DNA of 64,000 bases from Kitagawia praeruptora (taxonomy: Eukaryota; Streptophyta; Magnoliopsida; Apiales; Apiaceae): NCBI GenBank assembly GCA_037693485.1, contig CM075350.1:122076001-122140000 (forward strand), given 5' to 3'. Below, one piece after another: positions 22,471-34,337 of this stretch. A program made the position numbers and the translations under genes. Each line of letters starts with the position of its first letter. The first letter of the stretch is position 1. The notes below the pieces were generated by a model. That model saw nothing but the letters and a program-made list of their open reading frames with translations, had not been told where the DNA came from and did no database searches.

Positions 22471-25400
22471 CTACCTAACCTCCTCAAGATCTGGAGTTGT
22501 TCTGAGATAATCAATCAACAACCTCCTCTCAGCATTTTCAAGTTCAATCTCCATGGCTACCTTGATCTCTCTTAAATTTGGATCATTCTCATCAGTTTGA
22601 AAAATAGCAGCTCTGAGATCATAGATCTTGTTTCTTCTCATTTCATTTCCCAACCTGATAAACTTCACTTCTTCAGACTTCACATTAAAATCCAGAACAG
22701 TAATCCCAAGATCAGTCTTCAGCTTTGTAGTTCCCTTCTGCATTTCAATCAGATTCCCATTCCAGTCTCTGTACTTTGGAACATACTTGCTGTATTTCAT
22801 ATGTCTATTTGCAAGATTCTGTATCATCTTTTGTCTGAGCACATTTGCAACTGATTGAGCTCTTTGATTTCTTACTCTGAAAATATACAGAACATACTCT
22901 AGTTCTTCCCAGAATTTCAAATCAATATCATTCTCAGCAATCTTGAACACCGTTCCATCAACCATGAAGTATAGTAAGAAATCCTTTCCTAAACTCTTCT
23001 GATGAACAAGCTGTACTGATTCCAGTCTGTCTAAACTCTCTTGAGTGACACCACGACCTGGAACAGACAGTGAAGAAGGATCTCTAGGAGCAACATTCTG
23101 TCTTTTATCTCTATGTGAGCCTATGCCTCCTTTGTTGTATGCGATTTTACCAGATAAAGCTCTACCATCAGTAAAATCCATTGGAGCTGTAGCTGGAGCT
23201 GTAGCTGCTAGACTTGAATCATGAAGAACACCTTTTCCAAATTTTGATTTCAGCTGAGAAGACAGTATTGATGTAGTCACAACTTGTGCAGCAACAGAGG
23301 TTGTGTCTTCATTCTTCTGTACAACATGTGTATCAACAGAGGTTGTAATTATCATTTTATTCTTGCTCTCTTCACCCATCACTCCTTTTAACTTCAGCTT
23401 TGCATCAAGAGAAGACTTTCTAACCAGCTTTCCAGTATCTTCTTCTTCTTCTTGAATACCAGATAGTTTTTCTTTGATCTCAATTCCTTTCATTACAGGC
23501 TTTGAAGCTCTAACAGTTTTCTTCACTTTCTTGGACTTTTGAGCTTTTAAATGCTCTTTCTGCAACAGCTTTTCTTCAGCTTGAATATCCTCAAGTGTAG
23601 CTTTAGCATTCTCTTCACGAAAGAGTTTTGCAGCCAATTCTTCATCTGTTTGTGGATTATCAGAGAATGACAAATCCTTTGGCTTTGAACCAGAAGTACT
23701 CTGAGTATTTGTATCTATCACCAAATTCGGCTTTGACCTTGTAGACCTCCCATGTCCTTGTCTAGAATTTTCATTTTCATTTCTTAAGCCCTTATCAGCA
23801 GTACCTTCATCATCAAGATGATCTTTCTTTGACAGAGTTTGAGTTTGCTTGCACTTGGTTTTAGCAATTCTCTCCCCCTTTTTGACATCATCACCATCTT
23901 GAATCAGAATTGAGGTGATTAACTCAAGAGAGTTTGCAATGGAATCAACCTTCTCAGTCAGTAAAATCTGATTCTTTTCAACTGTGCTCAGTCTGTCATT
24001 AAGATTTGCTTGAGCTTTGGAGAATTGTTGAAAAAGCTTAGCATTAGCTAGTTGAGCTTTCTCCTCATGAGTAGCAACTTCTGTTCGAAGATCAACAATA
24101 GATTTCTGAGTATCATCAAATCTATTATTCAAGGTTTTGATTTGAATCACTGTGCCTTGCAAACAAGTGAATATTTCTGGATTTTTAATCTTCGAAGAAT
24201 TTGCTTGGAGAAACATAGCTGCCCTTCCAGGAGGAAAAATACACTCTGACTTGTACCAATCAGCAGTTTGTTTGGCCAAATAATCATCATCAATTTCATT
24301 GACAGAAGGCCCAGCAAAATCTGGTTTTTCTCCTATTTTCTGACCATCAACTTGAGTTTATGGTTGTTCAACTCCTGTACTCTTGGCTTCAATTGAATCA
24401 CTTATCGACTCACTAGTAGAGGCAACAGAAGCAATGTCTTCATTTTGAGCAGCCACAGGTTCTTGAGCAACCTGTTTTCCTTTAGCAACTTGAATTTGCT
24501 CTGAAGAAAGAACCTTCTCTGGTTTATCAACCTCCTCACCATGATCAGAAACATGATGGGCATCAGAGTTTAAGTCAGTGTGTGATGCAACCACAGTGTC
24601 TTCAAGAACAACAGTAGGCCCATCAGCAACACCAGTATCAATAGAATGTGTAACCTCCATGAGTGGTGGAGTAGATGCTTCATGATTAAAAGAAATTATA
24701 GTTTCAGCAAACTCTTCCATTGGAGACAAAGCATCTCTAACATCTTCATTTTCTTGAACCTTAGTAGATTCTGGTTCAGCAATCTTGACTTCTGATTCTG
24801 GTAAAATAGATTCTATTATAACCTCTGTCTCACCAGTAGGAATATCAATAGAGATTTTCTCTTGAGCCTCATCAACATGCTCATCATCAGAATCAGATAG
24901 AATGAGCCTTCTCCTCTTAGCTTGAGGCACTGCAACCAGTTCTTCATCCTCACTAGAACTATCCTCAGCTGGTGGTGTAGAAGGTCTATTTGCTCTTTCT
25001 TTAAATCTTCTAGAATAAACAGCCTTTGTAGATGTCTGTTTAGCCTTAGAATGTTTTGTATCAAGTGCAGCATGCTTCTTCCTTTTGGACTTAGATGGAG
25101 GTTGTGGGTGAATAGTAGTGACAGGGTTTGTTGGTGATATAGGATGAACAGTGGTTGTTTGGGTTGGCTCAGGTGATTGTATAGGTTGAGATGGTATGTT
25201 TTCTGTACGATCAGTGGCTAAAGGTTCAGGCATAGGTTGTGGTTCTGGTGGTTGTGTCTCATGTGGTTCATGGTTTTGTGATGGAGAATCTTGTGGCTGA
25301 TTGACAAAATTCTGTAAGGCAAGTGGCAATACGAAAGGAGGTATGTCTTTACCAACATCTTTGTTAGTCATATCAGAGAATATTCTCTTAGTGACTCGAA

Positions 25401-26163
25401 AAGGTTGAATTTCATCAGCTTCATCAACAGTCAACCCAGGTACACATGCATTGAACAAAAGTTGACAAAATCTAGCAAAGTAAACTGTAGTAGACTCTGA
25501 CAACTTATCACCCAAATTCATTAATATATATCTACCAAAATCAAAATTACTGCCATAGAGTAGAGAATACCCAATTTGCAGACTGTCCATTGGAATAGCA
25601 TCCCAGTTGGTGACCTTCTTCTGGAATGTCCTGGTGATACAATCAAAGAAAAAGTTCCACTCTTTTCTCAAATTCGGCCTCCTCACACTGCCCAGCTTTG
25701 CAAGTGAGTCCATATACCCAATCTCTGTTAGCATCTCTCTCAGATTTTGCTCAGAGACAACAGCATACGAAGTATGTGTGTCAAAATCCATGGCATCACG
25801 AACAGTTTGTGGAGTAATCACAAACTCTTGTTCTTCATGAGAGAAGATGATAGATGGAGTTCCATTCTCTCCTCCTTCTATATATCTTGAGTTTTGCCAG
25901 AAGTTAACAACCTGAGAAGCAGATATAGTAGCCGGTTCAACCAGCGCTTGCCCAATCTCAGAATCGCGAAGAAAATTTTGCATTAGATGAAACGCCTCTG
26001 GAGCCCTGTCGTTCTCAAGTAAAGCTGCATAATTGTTAGGCACAAATCGTAGACCAAACAAGGTGAAAGGTTTTGTTGCCATTGAATCAAGAAATAAGCA
26101 AAAAGCAACTGTGAAAATGATATGCAAGAAAGGTGTTTGCGAAAATACCAAAGTGAAAAACAA
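22471..26163 (-). pseudogene. Post-pol (env-like) gene of the Copia element, one stop
   Basis: One reading frame runs from 26163 to 22471 with a single in-frame TAA at 24360-24358, giving blocks of 601 and about 628 codons. The product may start at the ATG at 26082 (MATKPFTLFGLRFVPNN) or at 26163, which adds 27 residues rich in hydrophobic amino acids that look like a signal or membrane segment (FLHIIFTVAFCLFL). Domain order: a folded N-terminal region of about 270 residues, a long Pro/Gln/Ser and Glu-rich disordered linker with a basic KSKRKKH patch, a coiled-coil region around 24050-24250 and a C-terminal folded part. SIRE-type elements are known to carry such a gene, often called env-like; its role is unproven and I see no fusion peptide. 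Confidence 0.82.
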
Positions 26164-28096
26164 AGAAGTTCTCTGTTTTGGTAAAGTGAATACGAGTGGG
26201 TAAAAGTGATTGTGACAAAAAAATAATTTGAGTTATAATTAAAAATTAAACTCAAACGTTTTATCTTGAAAACACACAACTGTTAGATAATGATGAGTGA
26301 TTGGGTGAAAGTGGGACACGTGTCAAACATGCAACGATTCACTTAATACACGCGCAGTTAAAGCCATTATTACCGCTGTCGTTCCTTTTATCAAGACACT
26401 TTACCACTAAATACACTAATTAACAGTTGTCAACTACTCCATTTACTCTAAAATTTTCAAATTATCTTAATGAAAATTTACCTTAGAGTACATAACACAA
26501 TCAATCAGTGTTTGTCAAATTTTCAATCTTTATCACAAAAACCCTTTCAAAAATGCACAGTCGTGATTTTTGTGTGTGAGTAGCAGAGTTTACCAAATCA
26601 ATTTTTATAGCATCTAATATTTCATAAAATCCATAAATCAAAACAATAAACACTGAATGCACAAACTCTCATATTAAACACAGAGTATATGATGAATGCT
26701 AAACTCTGTAGTTCCTTAATTACAGAAATCTGAATATCTCTGTTCCAGTTTATGTTCATGATTATCCAAGTAAGCACACAGTCATTATAGACAAAAATAT
26801 CAAGAGATAAACATCAAAGCATCATTCAGTGAGTTACATGTCAAGGATTTTCTCACAAACTCTCACATCACACAAGTGTTTAGGTGAAGTGTTTACTCTC
26901 AAATTCAATCAGTAAAAGCAGATACTACCATAAGCTTGAATGTCCACCAAATCTACACCACTTCGATTACATATATGCACAAATCAAAAGGACTTTGTTC
27001 AGGGTTGTAATTGAGTAAAATCAAACAGATGAGAAAAGATAATTTTTGAATGAGAATTCCTAACAAAACAATTTATCAGATCAAAATATTCAGTCAAACG
27101 GTTAGTACATATTTGTACAAGAGGATCAGTATATATACCCCTTTTTTTTTTAATTTTTTTTTATTATTACATATATATATACTGAGTAAGATTTCTTTTC
27201 TTGAGAAATTCTCACCTGCTTGAATTTGATTTATCAAAAGAATATAACTGCTCTTAATACTTCAGTATTCAAGAAAAATGAGCAGTTAATTAGGCTCAAA
27301 AGGGTTTACTAAGGGTCGTGTTTATGAACAGTGTTTATTATCAGTGTTCAAAGATGTTTTGAACAGTGTTTGAAGAAAGATGGTTAATCCTAGTGCCTTT
27401 ATCATTTTCATGCACACATATATCATGTAGTCTCAAAATGGTTTAATGCAAGTTCTAGAGCAACATACTTACTGATGAACATCACACAGCAATAAAATCT
27501 GATTGATATATAATGTATCAATCACTTATTCGGCTCAAAATCTCACAGGGTGCTGACATGAACTGTTTCTCACCAAACTAAACAATGACACATCTCAAGT
27601 TTTAAAATTTTCACAAGTGCAAACAAAGAATCATCAAGAATCAAGTATGGCTTGGAAACAGAGTGTTACTAATCAGAGTTTAGAGTTCATCAATATCAGA
27701 GTTATTCATGAGAGGCAATGCATACAGTATTCATAGATTCAGAGTTTAGGATCAAATAAACTAAGAGATGCTCTAAATATGAAACAGTATCATGCTGTGT
27801 TAATTTACTGCACAATTTTTGATTAGATCACAGTGACTCAGAAAGAATCTTGATTTTTCACTGAGAATCATGCTTCATACATTTTTCTTCATTGGTATTT
27901 TCATTCAGACAAAAATCAATTCTGAATTCACTGAGTGTATCCAACTTGTTAACAGTGTTTAACAGACAGACATGCTGACAGAGTTTAACAAGGATTAAAC
28001 ATAAGCATGCATAACAGAGTTTAATACTAAGGTTCACATAGCACTTAAAAATTTGCATAGCATGAGCAATAAGTTTTTGAGTCTAACCAACATCAC
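26164..28096. other. Spacer between pol and post-pol gene of the Copia element
   Basis: Non-coding, AT-rich, about 1.9 kb. It contains a poly-T stretch near 27140-27170 and at least ten copies of CAGTGTTT, CAGAGTTT or their complements, far above chance. It may hold the promoter or splice signals needed to express the post-pol gene, but I could not identify either. Confidence 0.7.
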
Positions 28097-29710
28097 TTAG
28101 TCAAAACTAGAGACCATTCCTAGTTCATTGACCAGTCTTGTAAATGTAGCTTCACTCAATGGCTTGGTGAAGATATCTGCAAGTTGTTGTTCTGTAGACA
28201 CAAAGTGAAGCTCAATATTGCCTTCCTCTACATGCTCTCTGATAAAGTGATACCTTATGTTGATGTGCTTGGTCATTGAGTGTTGTACTGGATTACCTGT
28301 CATTGCAATAGCACTTTGATTATCACAAAAAATAGGTATCTTACTATACCTTAACCCATAATCCAGCAATTGATTCTTCATCCACAGAATCTGTGCACAA
28401 CAACTACCAGCAGCAATATACTCTGCTTCAGCTGTAGATGTTGATATTGATTTTTGTTTCTTGCTGTACCAAGACACAAGTCTGTCACCAAGAAATTGAC
28501 AACTTCCACTTGTGCTTTTTCTGTCAATCTTACAGCCAGCAAAATCTGCATCAGAGTAACCAAATAGCTTAAAATCTGATTCTCTTGGGTACCACAGCCC
28601 TAAGGTTACAGTGCCCTTGAGATATATGAAAATCCTCTTCACAGCTGTTAAATGTGATTCCCTTGGATCTGCCTGAAACCTTGCACACAGACAGGTGGCA
28701 TACATGATATCAGGTCTACTAGCAGTTAAATAGAATAGAGAACCAATCATCCCTCTATAACTTGTCATATCCACTGATGACCCTGTATCTTTGTCCAGTT
28801 TTGTTGCAGTTGCCATGGGAGTTATTGCAGATGAACAGTCAAGCATGCCAAATTTCTTAAGAAGATTTCTGGTATATTTTGCTTGATTAATGAAAATTCC
28901 ATCATCTGTTTGCTTCACCTGTAAGCCTAGAAAATAGCTTAGCTCTCCCATCATACTCATTTGATATCTAGACTGCATGAGCTTGGAAAATTTCTTACAA
29001 AGTTTATCATTAGTAGATCCAAAAATGATATCATCTACATATATCTGAACTAAGAGCAGGTCATTACCAGATTGAAAGTAAAACAGAGTTTTGTCAATAG
29101 TACCTCTGTGAAACCCACTTTCTAGTAGAAATTTAGCAAGTGTTTCATACCATGCCCTAGGTGCCTGTTTTAGTCCATAGAGAGCCTTGTCTAACCTGTA
29201 GACATGGTCTGGATATTTTGGATCTACAAAACCAGGTGGTTGTTCAACAAATACTTCTTCTTCAAGTTTTCCATTCAGAAAAGCACTTTTCACATCCATT
29301 TGAAAAACTTTGAATTTCTTGTGAGAAGCATAGGCAAGAAACATCCTTATTGCCTCCAATCTGGCAACTGGTGCAAAAGTCTCATCATAATCTATTCCTT
29401 CCTGCTGTGAATAGCCTTTAGCTACCAGTCTTGCTTTGTTCCTTGTGATCACACCATCACTGTCAGTTTTATTTCTGAAAACCCATTTAGTACCAACAAT
29501 GGATCTGTTCTTTGGCCTTGGTACAAGGGTCCACACTTCATTTCTCTCAAATTCATTTAGCTCTTCTTGCATTGCTGTTATCCAGTCAGCATCTTTAAGA
29601 GCTTCTTCTACTTTCTTTGGCTCAGATTGTGACAAGAATGCATGAAACAGACATTCATTTGTTGTTGCACTTCTTGTCCTTACTCTTGCATCTGGATCAC
29701 CAATAATCAA
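28097..29710 (-). pseudogene. Copia reverse transcriptase and RNase H
   Basis: 537 residues in one open frame. Visible are WVFRNKTDSDG, the first RT aspartate in FQMDVKSAFLNG, the catalytic YVDD (VQIYVDDIIFGS), then RNase H with DADFAGCKIDRKSTSG, STAEAEYIAA and the C-terminal KHINIRYHFIRE. It is intact within the frame, but lacks its own start: it is the downstream half of pol, split from the integrase part by a frameshift at about 29720-29735. Ends at a TGA just before the 1.9-kb spacer. Confidence 0.95.
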
Positions 29711-31419
29711 ATCAGGTGTGTGTGACTCTTAGTCCATTTTCTTGCAGAAGGCAGATTGCTTCTGTCATCATGTGATCCTCCCCCTTGATCCATGCTCTCC
29801 TGATTTTCTTGGTGCTTTTCATCATTTTCTGATGCTCCCCCTGAATGTGACTGCTCAGAATTTGAACGATCAGAGTTTGAATCAACAGTGTTTGATTCAG
29901 AGTTATCAACTGAGTCACTATCAGTGTTTAAATTATCACTTTGGTGAGATTCTTCATGCTCCCCCTCAACTGGTTCTTCCCTTGTTTCTGATTGAAAAGT
30001 CTCTTCAGTGTTTACCAGTAGAGGTTCAGAATTGTCCTCAACAGTGTTTGTCAGATCTGTCTCATCCGAGTTTAATAAATCTTCATTTTCAAAGTATAGT
30101 TGATCATGTTCACTAACATCTTCAAGACCAGTTATTTTCTTGTCATCAAATGACACATGAATAGACTCCATGATCACTCTAGTTCTCAGATTATAAACTC
30201 TGAATGCTTTAGTTGACAGTGGATAGCCAACAAAAATTCCTTCATCTGCCTTTAGATCAAATTTGGTCAACTGTTCAGGATGAGTCTTCAACACAAAGCA
30301 CTTGCATCCAAAAATATGAAAATATTTTAGATTTGGCTTTTTCTTTTTCACCATTTCATATGGTGTTTTGCCATGCTTGTTGATCAGTGTTGCATTTTGA
30401 GTAAAACAAGCAGTTTGAACTGCTTCTGCCCAGAAGTATGTTGGTAATTTTGCTTCATCTAGCATGGTTCTGGCAGCTTCTATCAAGGTTCTGTTCTTCC
30501 TCTCCACTACACCATTTTGTTGTGGAGTACCAGGTGCAGAAAACTCTTGTTTGATTCCTTTACTCTTGCAAAATTCTTCCATGGTTGAATTCCTGAATTC
30601 AGTTCCATTGTCACTTCTGATTATCTTCACTTGATTCTCTGACTCTTTGTCCAGTTGTATTATATGTTCTGTCAGTGTTAATGCAGTTTCATCCTTCTTT
30701 GCTAGAAAATACACCCAAGTGTATCTGGTGTATTCATCAACAATGACTAGAGCATATTTCTTCTTTCCAAGTGACATGACATTTACTGGTCCAAAAAGAT
30801 CAACATATAGGAGATGATAAGGATCAACAATTGAAGACTCAGATTTGCTCTTGAAAGAGGCTTTTCTCTGTTTGGCCTTTTGACAAGAATCACACAGGCC
30901 TTCTACATTCAACAAAGACCTTGGTAGGCCTCTTACAAGATCATTCTTGATTAGCTCATTGATGTTGTTCAGGTTCAAATGAGAGAGTTTCTTGTGCCAT
31001 TTCCAACTCTCCTCACTGGACATTCTTGTTGACAGACACACTGCTTTGCCATCAGTGTTTGTTGACAATTTAATTTCATAGATGTTATTGTGTCTGTTTC
31101 CAACTAGAGCAACTTTCCCTGTAGATTTACTGATCACTTGACAATATTCAGGCTGAAAATCCACATGATATCCTCTGTCACAGATTTGACTCACAGATAG
31201 CAAATCATGCTTGAGTCCTGGAACCAGAGCTACATTTGTGATGATGACACTTCCTAGATTAATATTGCCATATCCCAGAGTATGTCCTATGTTGCCATCT
31301 CCATAGGAAACTTTTGGGCCAGCCTTCTCCTCATACTCTGATAGCAGGGCTTTATTTCCAGTCATGTGTCCTGAACATCCACTGTCCACGACTAGGGTAC
31401 TCACCCTGGTGCCCTGCAA
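29707..31419 (-). pseudogene. Copia protease and integrase
   Basis: The frame carries the protease site VVDSGCSGHMTG, the pre-integrase HHCC motif (WHKKLSHLN, CDSCQKAKQ), and the DDE core (YVDLFGPV, IRSDNGTEF, NGVVERKNRT), then a Ser/Asp/Asn-rich linker. It has no ATG of its own and starts in a different frame from gag, about 10 bases downstream of the gag stop, so gag and pol would need frameshift or splicing. It ends prematurely because one extra CA in a short CA run at about 29725 shifts the frame before RT. Confidence 0.93.
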
Positions 31420-31429
31420 TCACAAACAA

Positions 31430-33667
31430 TCACTGATTGTTAGTTTTAAGGATCCAGACTTGCTTGGATCCTTTGGCTTTCTTAATTCTGTTAGCTTTTG
31501 CAGCGGAATTCACATTATCAGAATTTAAGCTAACTTTTTCAGAATTTACATTTGCAGAGTTTACTTTAACCCATTTCAAATTTGGTTTGGGTTCATAGTA
31601 ATTATAGTAAAGAGCATGATAATCTCTGCAAGTGTAAATAGAATGCCATGTACTTCCACAGTGTTTACATAAAGTCTGTGGTCTAGTTCTCACATAATCA
31701 TTTTTAACTGCAGTTTTAGAGGGCAAAGAATTAATGTTCTTATTCTTACTGCAGAAACTAGCAAGATGATTAGTGCTACCACAATTAAAGCATGTTTTTC
31801 TAGGAGCTAATGAAGCAAGCATTGGCTTAATTCCTGATGTTATGCCTACCTTTCCATTTTTGTTTTTCCTAGGCATTTTCTGTTTGTTGACAGATTTTAT
31901 CTCCTTAAGCTTATGCTTGAGTTGTTTATCTGTCATTAAACCAATGTTAGCCTCTTTAACAAAAGTCTTAGCATATGACTCTTTAACAGCCTTTTTTTGA
32001 GCTTCAGTCTTAGGTCCACCTGTTCCCATGACATTACCTTCAGATGAACGATGTGGTCTAACTTTAACCATATTTTTAAATCTAAGTTCATCTCCTTCAG
32101 AGTAACCTAGATCTACTGTATCTGACTGAAACACTTCTTGAGTATCTTTACCAGAGTGTGTCCAAGTTTTAATGATGTGTTTAGTATCCTCCAATTCAGA
32201 TTCTAGTTGCTTATACTTACCTAGCAACTCCTGTTCAATAAACACTGCATCATCTCTCTCCTTCTGAATTTTATTCATGTTCTCAAGCTTTTCCTCAACT
32301 AGTTTGTTTCTGTCTTTGAGTTGAGAGCACTCAGTCTTTATCCTCTCATTTTCTAAAGTCTGATCTCTATAACTGATATGCAATGCTTTAAGATAAATTC
32401 TCAATTCAGTTATATTATCAGTATTATAAGCATAGGTAGTTGGGGGTACCTTGAGATCATCATTTTCAGTTTGAGTAGTAGCCATGAGTGCATAGTTGAT
32501 TTCCTCATCTGAATCTGAAGTGTCTGCCCAATCTCTGCCTTTGGTGTAGAGTGCCTTTTCAGTTTTACCCTTCTTGCACTCAGGAGCATAGTGACCCATC
32601 TCCTTACACTTGTAGCATTGAATCTCAGACTTATCTTTCTTACCAGATTTGAAGTCCTTTCCCTCAGATTTCTTGAAATTCTTCTTGTCAGACTTAGAGT
32701 AGTCCTTGGAGAATCTTTTTCCCTTCTTGAAGTTCTTGAATCCCATCTTCTTGAAGGTCTTTACCATCAATGCAGCCATTTGCATCATCTCCTCATCATC
32801 TTCAGAATCAGATGTTTCATCTGTGTTTGAGTCAATATCAGTGTTTGATGACTCACTTTCTGAGTGTATGACTAAAGCTTTTCCTTTTGCCTTTTTCCTT
32901 GATGCTTCCTTCTTTGATGGTTTCTCCTCAACCTTAAGTGCAACAGACTTTGACTTTCTACTAGATCTCTTGTTTCTCTGCTCCAATTCCAATTCATGGG
33001 TTTTGAGCAGTCCATAAATTTCATCAATCTCTGTTTCACCAAGTTCATAATTATCTCTTATAGTGGTTGTTTTCACATCCCACTTTTCAGGTAGAGAAAG
33101 AAGAAACTTGAGATTTGAGTCTTCTAAATCATACTCTTTGTTAACCAATGACAAATCATTGAGCAATTTACAGAATCTGTCAAATGTTTCTGTCATGGTT
33201 TCTTCAGACTTTGCCTCAAAGTGCTCATACTCCTGTGTGAGTATGTTTCTTCTGTTTTTCTTGATTGCAGGAGTTCCTTGACACCTGACCTCAAGTGCAT
33301 CCCATATTTCCTTTGCAGTAGTGCAATTTATCACTTTATTAGACATAACATTGTCTAAAGCACTGTGAAGTAAATGCCTTACTTTTGCATCCTTTGCAAT
33401 AGATGAAAGATCCTCAGCAGTTAGATCTTTCTTTTCTTTTGGAATGACCTTTGATTCCTCACCAGCAGCAGCAGCAGATAACTTTGTAGGTTTGTGAGGA
33501 CCTTCATAAATTCTATCCAGATATTCTGGATCTGTAGCCTCCAGAAACATGGTCATCTTCACCTTCCAAATTGCATACTCTATTGGTCTAAGTATAGGAA
33601 CCCTAATTGTTTCATACCTACTAACAGTAGTAGGGGCTTTCTCAGATGGTGGAGGTATCTCTGCCAT
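31430..33667 (-). CDS. Copia gag (SIRE type)
   Basis: A 745-residue uninterrupted frame starting MAEIPPPSEKAPTTVSRYET at 33667. It shows the UBN2/DUF4219-like capsid region (YAIWKVKMTMFLEA), a Lys/Ser-rich stretch, and three zinc knuckles: CYKCKEMGHYAPEC, CFNCGSTNHLASFC and CKHCGSTWHSIYTC. A predicted coiled coil lies between the first and second knuckle. The length fits the enlarged gag of SIRE/Maximus elements. It stops with TGA at 31430-31432. This is the only retroelement gene in the window that appears fully open. Confidence 0.92.
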   Translation of the reverse strand: MAEIPPPSEKAPTTVSRYETIRVPILRPIEYAIWKVKMTMFLEATDPEYLDRIYEGPHKPTKLSAAAAGEESKVIPKEKKDLTAEDLSSIAKDAKVRHLLHSALDNVMSNKVINCTTAKEIWDALEVRCQGTPAIKKNRRNILTQEYEHFEAKSEETMTETFDRFCKLLNDLSLVNKEYDLEDSNLKFLLSLPEKWDVKTTTIRDNYELGETEIDEIYGLLKTHELELEQRNKRSSRKSKSVALKVEEKPSKKEASRKKAKGKALVIHSESESSNTDIDSNTDETSDSEDDEEMMQMAALMVKTFKKMGFKNFKKGKRFSKDYSKSDKKNFKKSEGKDFKSGKKDKSEIQCYKCKEMGHYAPECKKGKTEKALYTKGRDWADTSDSDEEINYALMATTQTENDDLKVPPTTYAYNTDNITELRIYLKALHISYRDQTLENERIKTECSQLKDRNKLVEEKLENMNKIQKERDDAVFIEQELLGKYKQLESELEDTKHIIKTWTHSGKDTQEVFQSDTVDLGYSEGDELRFKNMVKVRPHRSSEGNVMGTGGPKTEAQKKAVKESYAKTFVKEANIGLMTDKQLKHKLKEIKSVNKQKMPRKNKNGKVGITSGIKPMLASLAPRKTCFNCGSTNHLASFCSKNKNINSLPSKTAVKNDYVRTRPQTLCKHCGSTWHSIYTCRDYHALYYNYYEPKPNLKWVKVNSANVNSEKVSLNSDNVNSAAKANRIKKAKGSKQVWILKTNNQ

Positions 33668-33715
33668 TGATTACTATTGTGTTTGGATCTTTTTCTGTAA
33701 TAAAGTAACAGATTT

Positions 33716-33730
33716 GGCTCTGATACCACT
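33716..33730 (-). other. Primer-binding site, initiator tRNA-Met
   Basis: Read on the minus strand this is AGTGGTATCAGAGCC, which contains TGGTATCAGAGC, the complement of the 3' end of plant initiator tRNA-Met. It lies two bases after the 5' LTR. Confidence 0.95.
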
Positions 33731-34337
33731 TGTTAGGACGAATACACAATATATAATCAAGTAACGTATGAGTAAATAACAAGAACACACTTTTTAACTC
33801 TTAAAACTGTTTGGAATTAATAATTCCTCTCTCAGTGATGTAAAATATCACAGAGAGCTGCTTAGGTTACAAGAATGATATTCGTTCACGATGGATACCC
33901 TTCTAGGGTTAACCTAACTGTATTTATAAGATATACAGCTACGTACAATCGTTAATTGATTCTCCTAAAATTAAGCTATACAATTGATATCAATTACGAT
34001 TGCTACACGTCTTCTAAGTCAACTCAATCTCTTTGACAGCTATCCAATCTTCAAAGATATCGCTTCCATATTAATATTAAATTAATCTTCAAACTCTGTT
34101 GACTTGTAGACGCTCCCAGTAGACAGACTTTAGCAAACTCTGTTCTCTCCAAGCTAACAGTGTTTGCGCTTCCATGTGTTCAGCTAACAGTGTTTACACT
34201 TTCCTCTGTCAGCGTTTGCGCTTCCAGCAATCAGCGTATACTCAAACTCTGTTACAACTGCTTTCAATATCAAGTTAAACTCTCTTCACCTGTAACACTT
34301 AAACACTGACATTAAATCACATCAATTATATCTAACA
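33731..34337 (-). repeat. 5' LTR of the nested Copia element
   Basis: 607 bp, differing from the 3' LTR at one base (A or G in CTGTCRACG). On the minus strand a TATA-like CTTATAAATA lies at 33921-33930, downstream of the AAACWCTG-rich part. Confidence 0.97.

Larger units (their letters stand above)
21709..34337 (-). mobile_element. SIRE/Maximus-type Copia retroelement, nested in the Tat element
   Basis: Identical-length LTRs of 607 bp (21709-22315 and 33731-34337) differ at a single base that I could find. They are flanked by GATCC at 21704-21708 and 34338-34342, a 5-bp target duplication. Minus-strand order is 5' LTR, initiator-Met primer-binding site, gag, protease-integrase, RT-RNase H, a 1.9-kb spacer, a long post-pol gene, a polypurine tract and the 3' LTR. 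Integrase before RT marks Copia; a large gag plus an extra gene after pol indicates the SIRE/Maximus lineage. It is the youngest LTR insertion of the window, but one dinucleotide frameshift in pol and one stop in the post-pol gene disable it. Confidence 0.95.
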
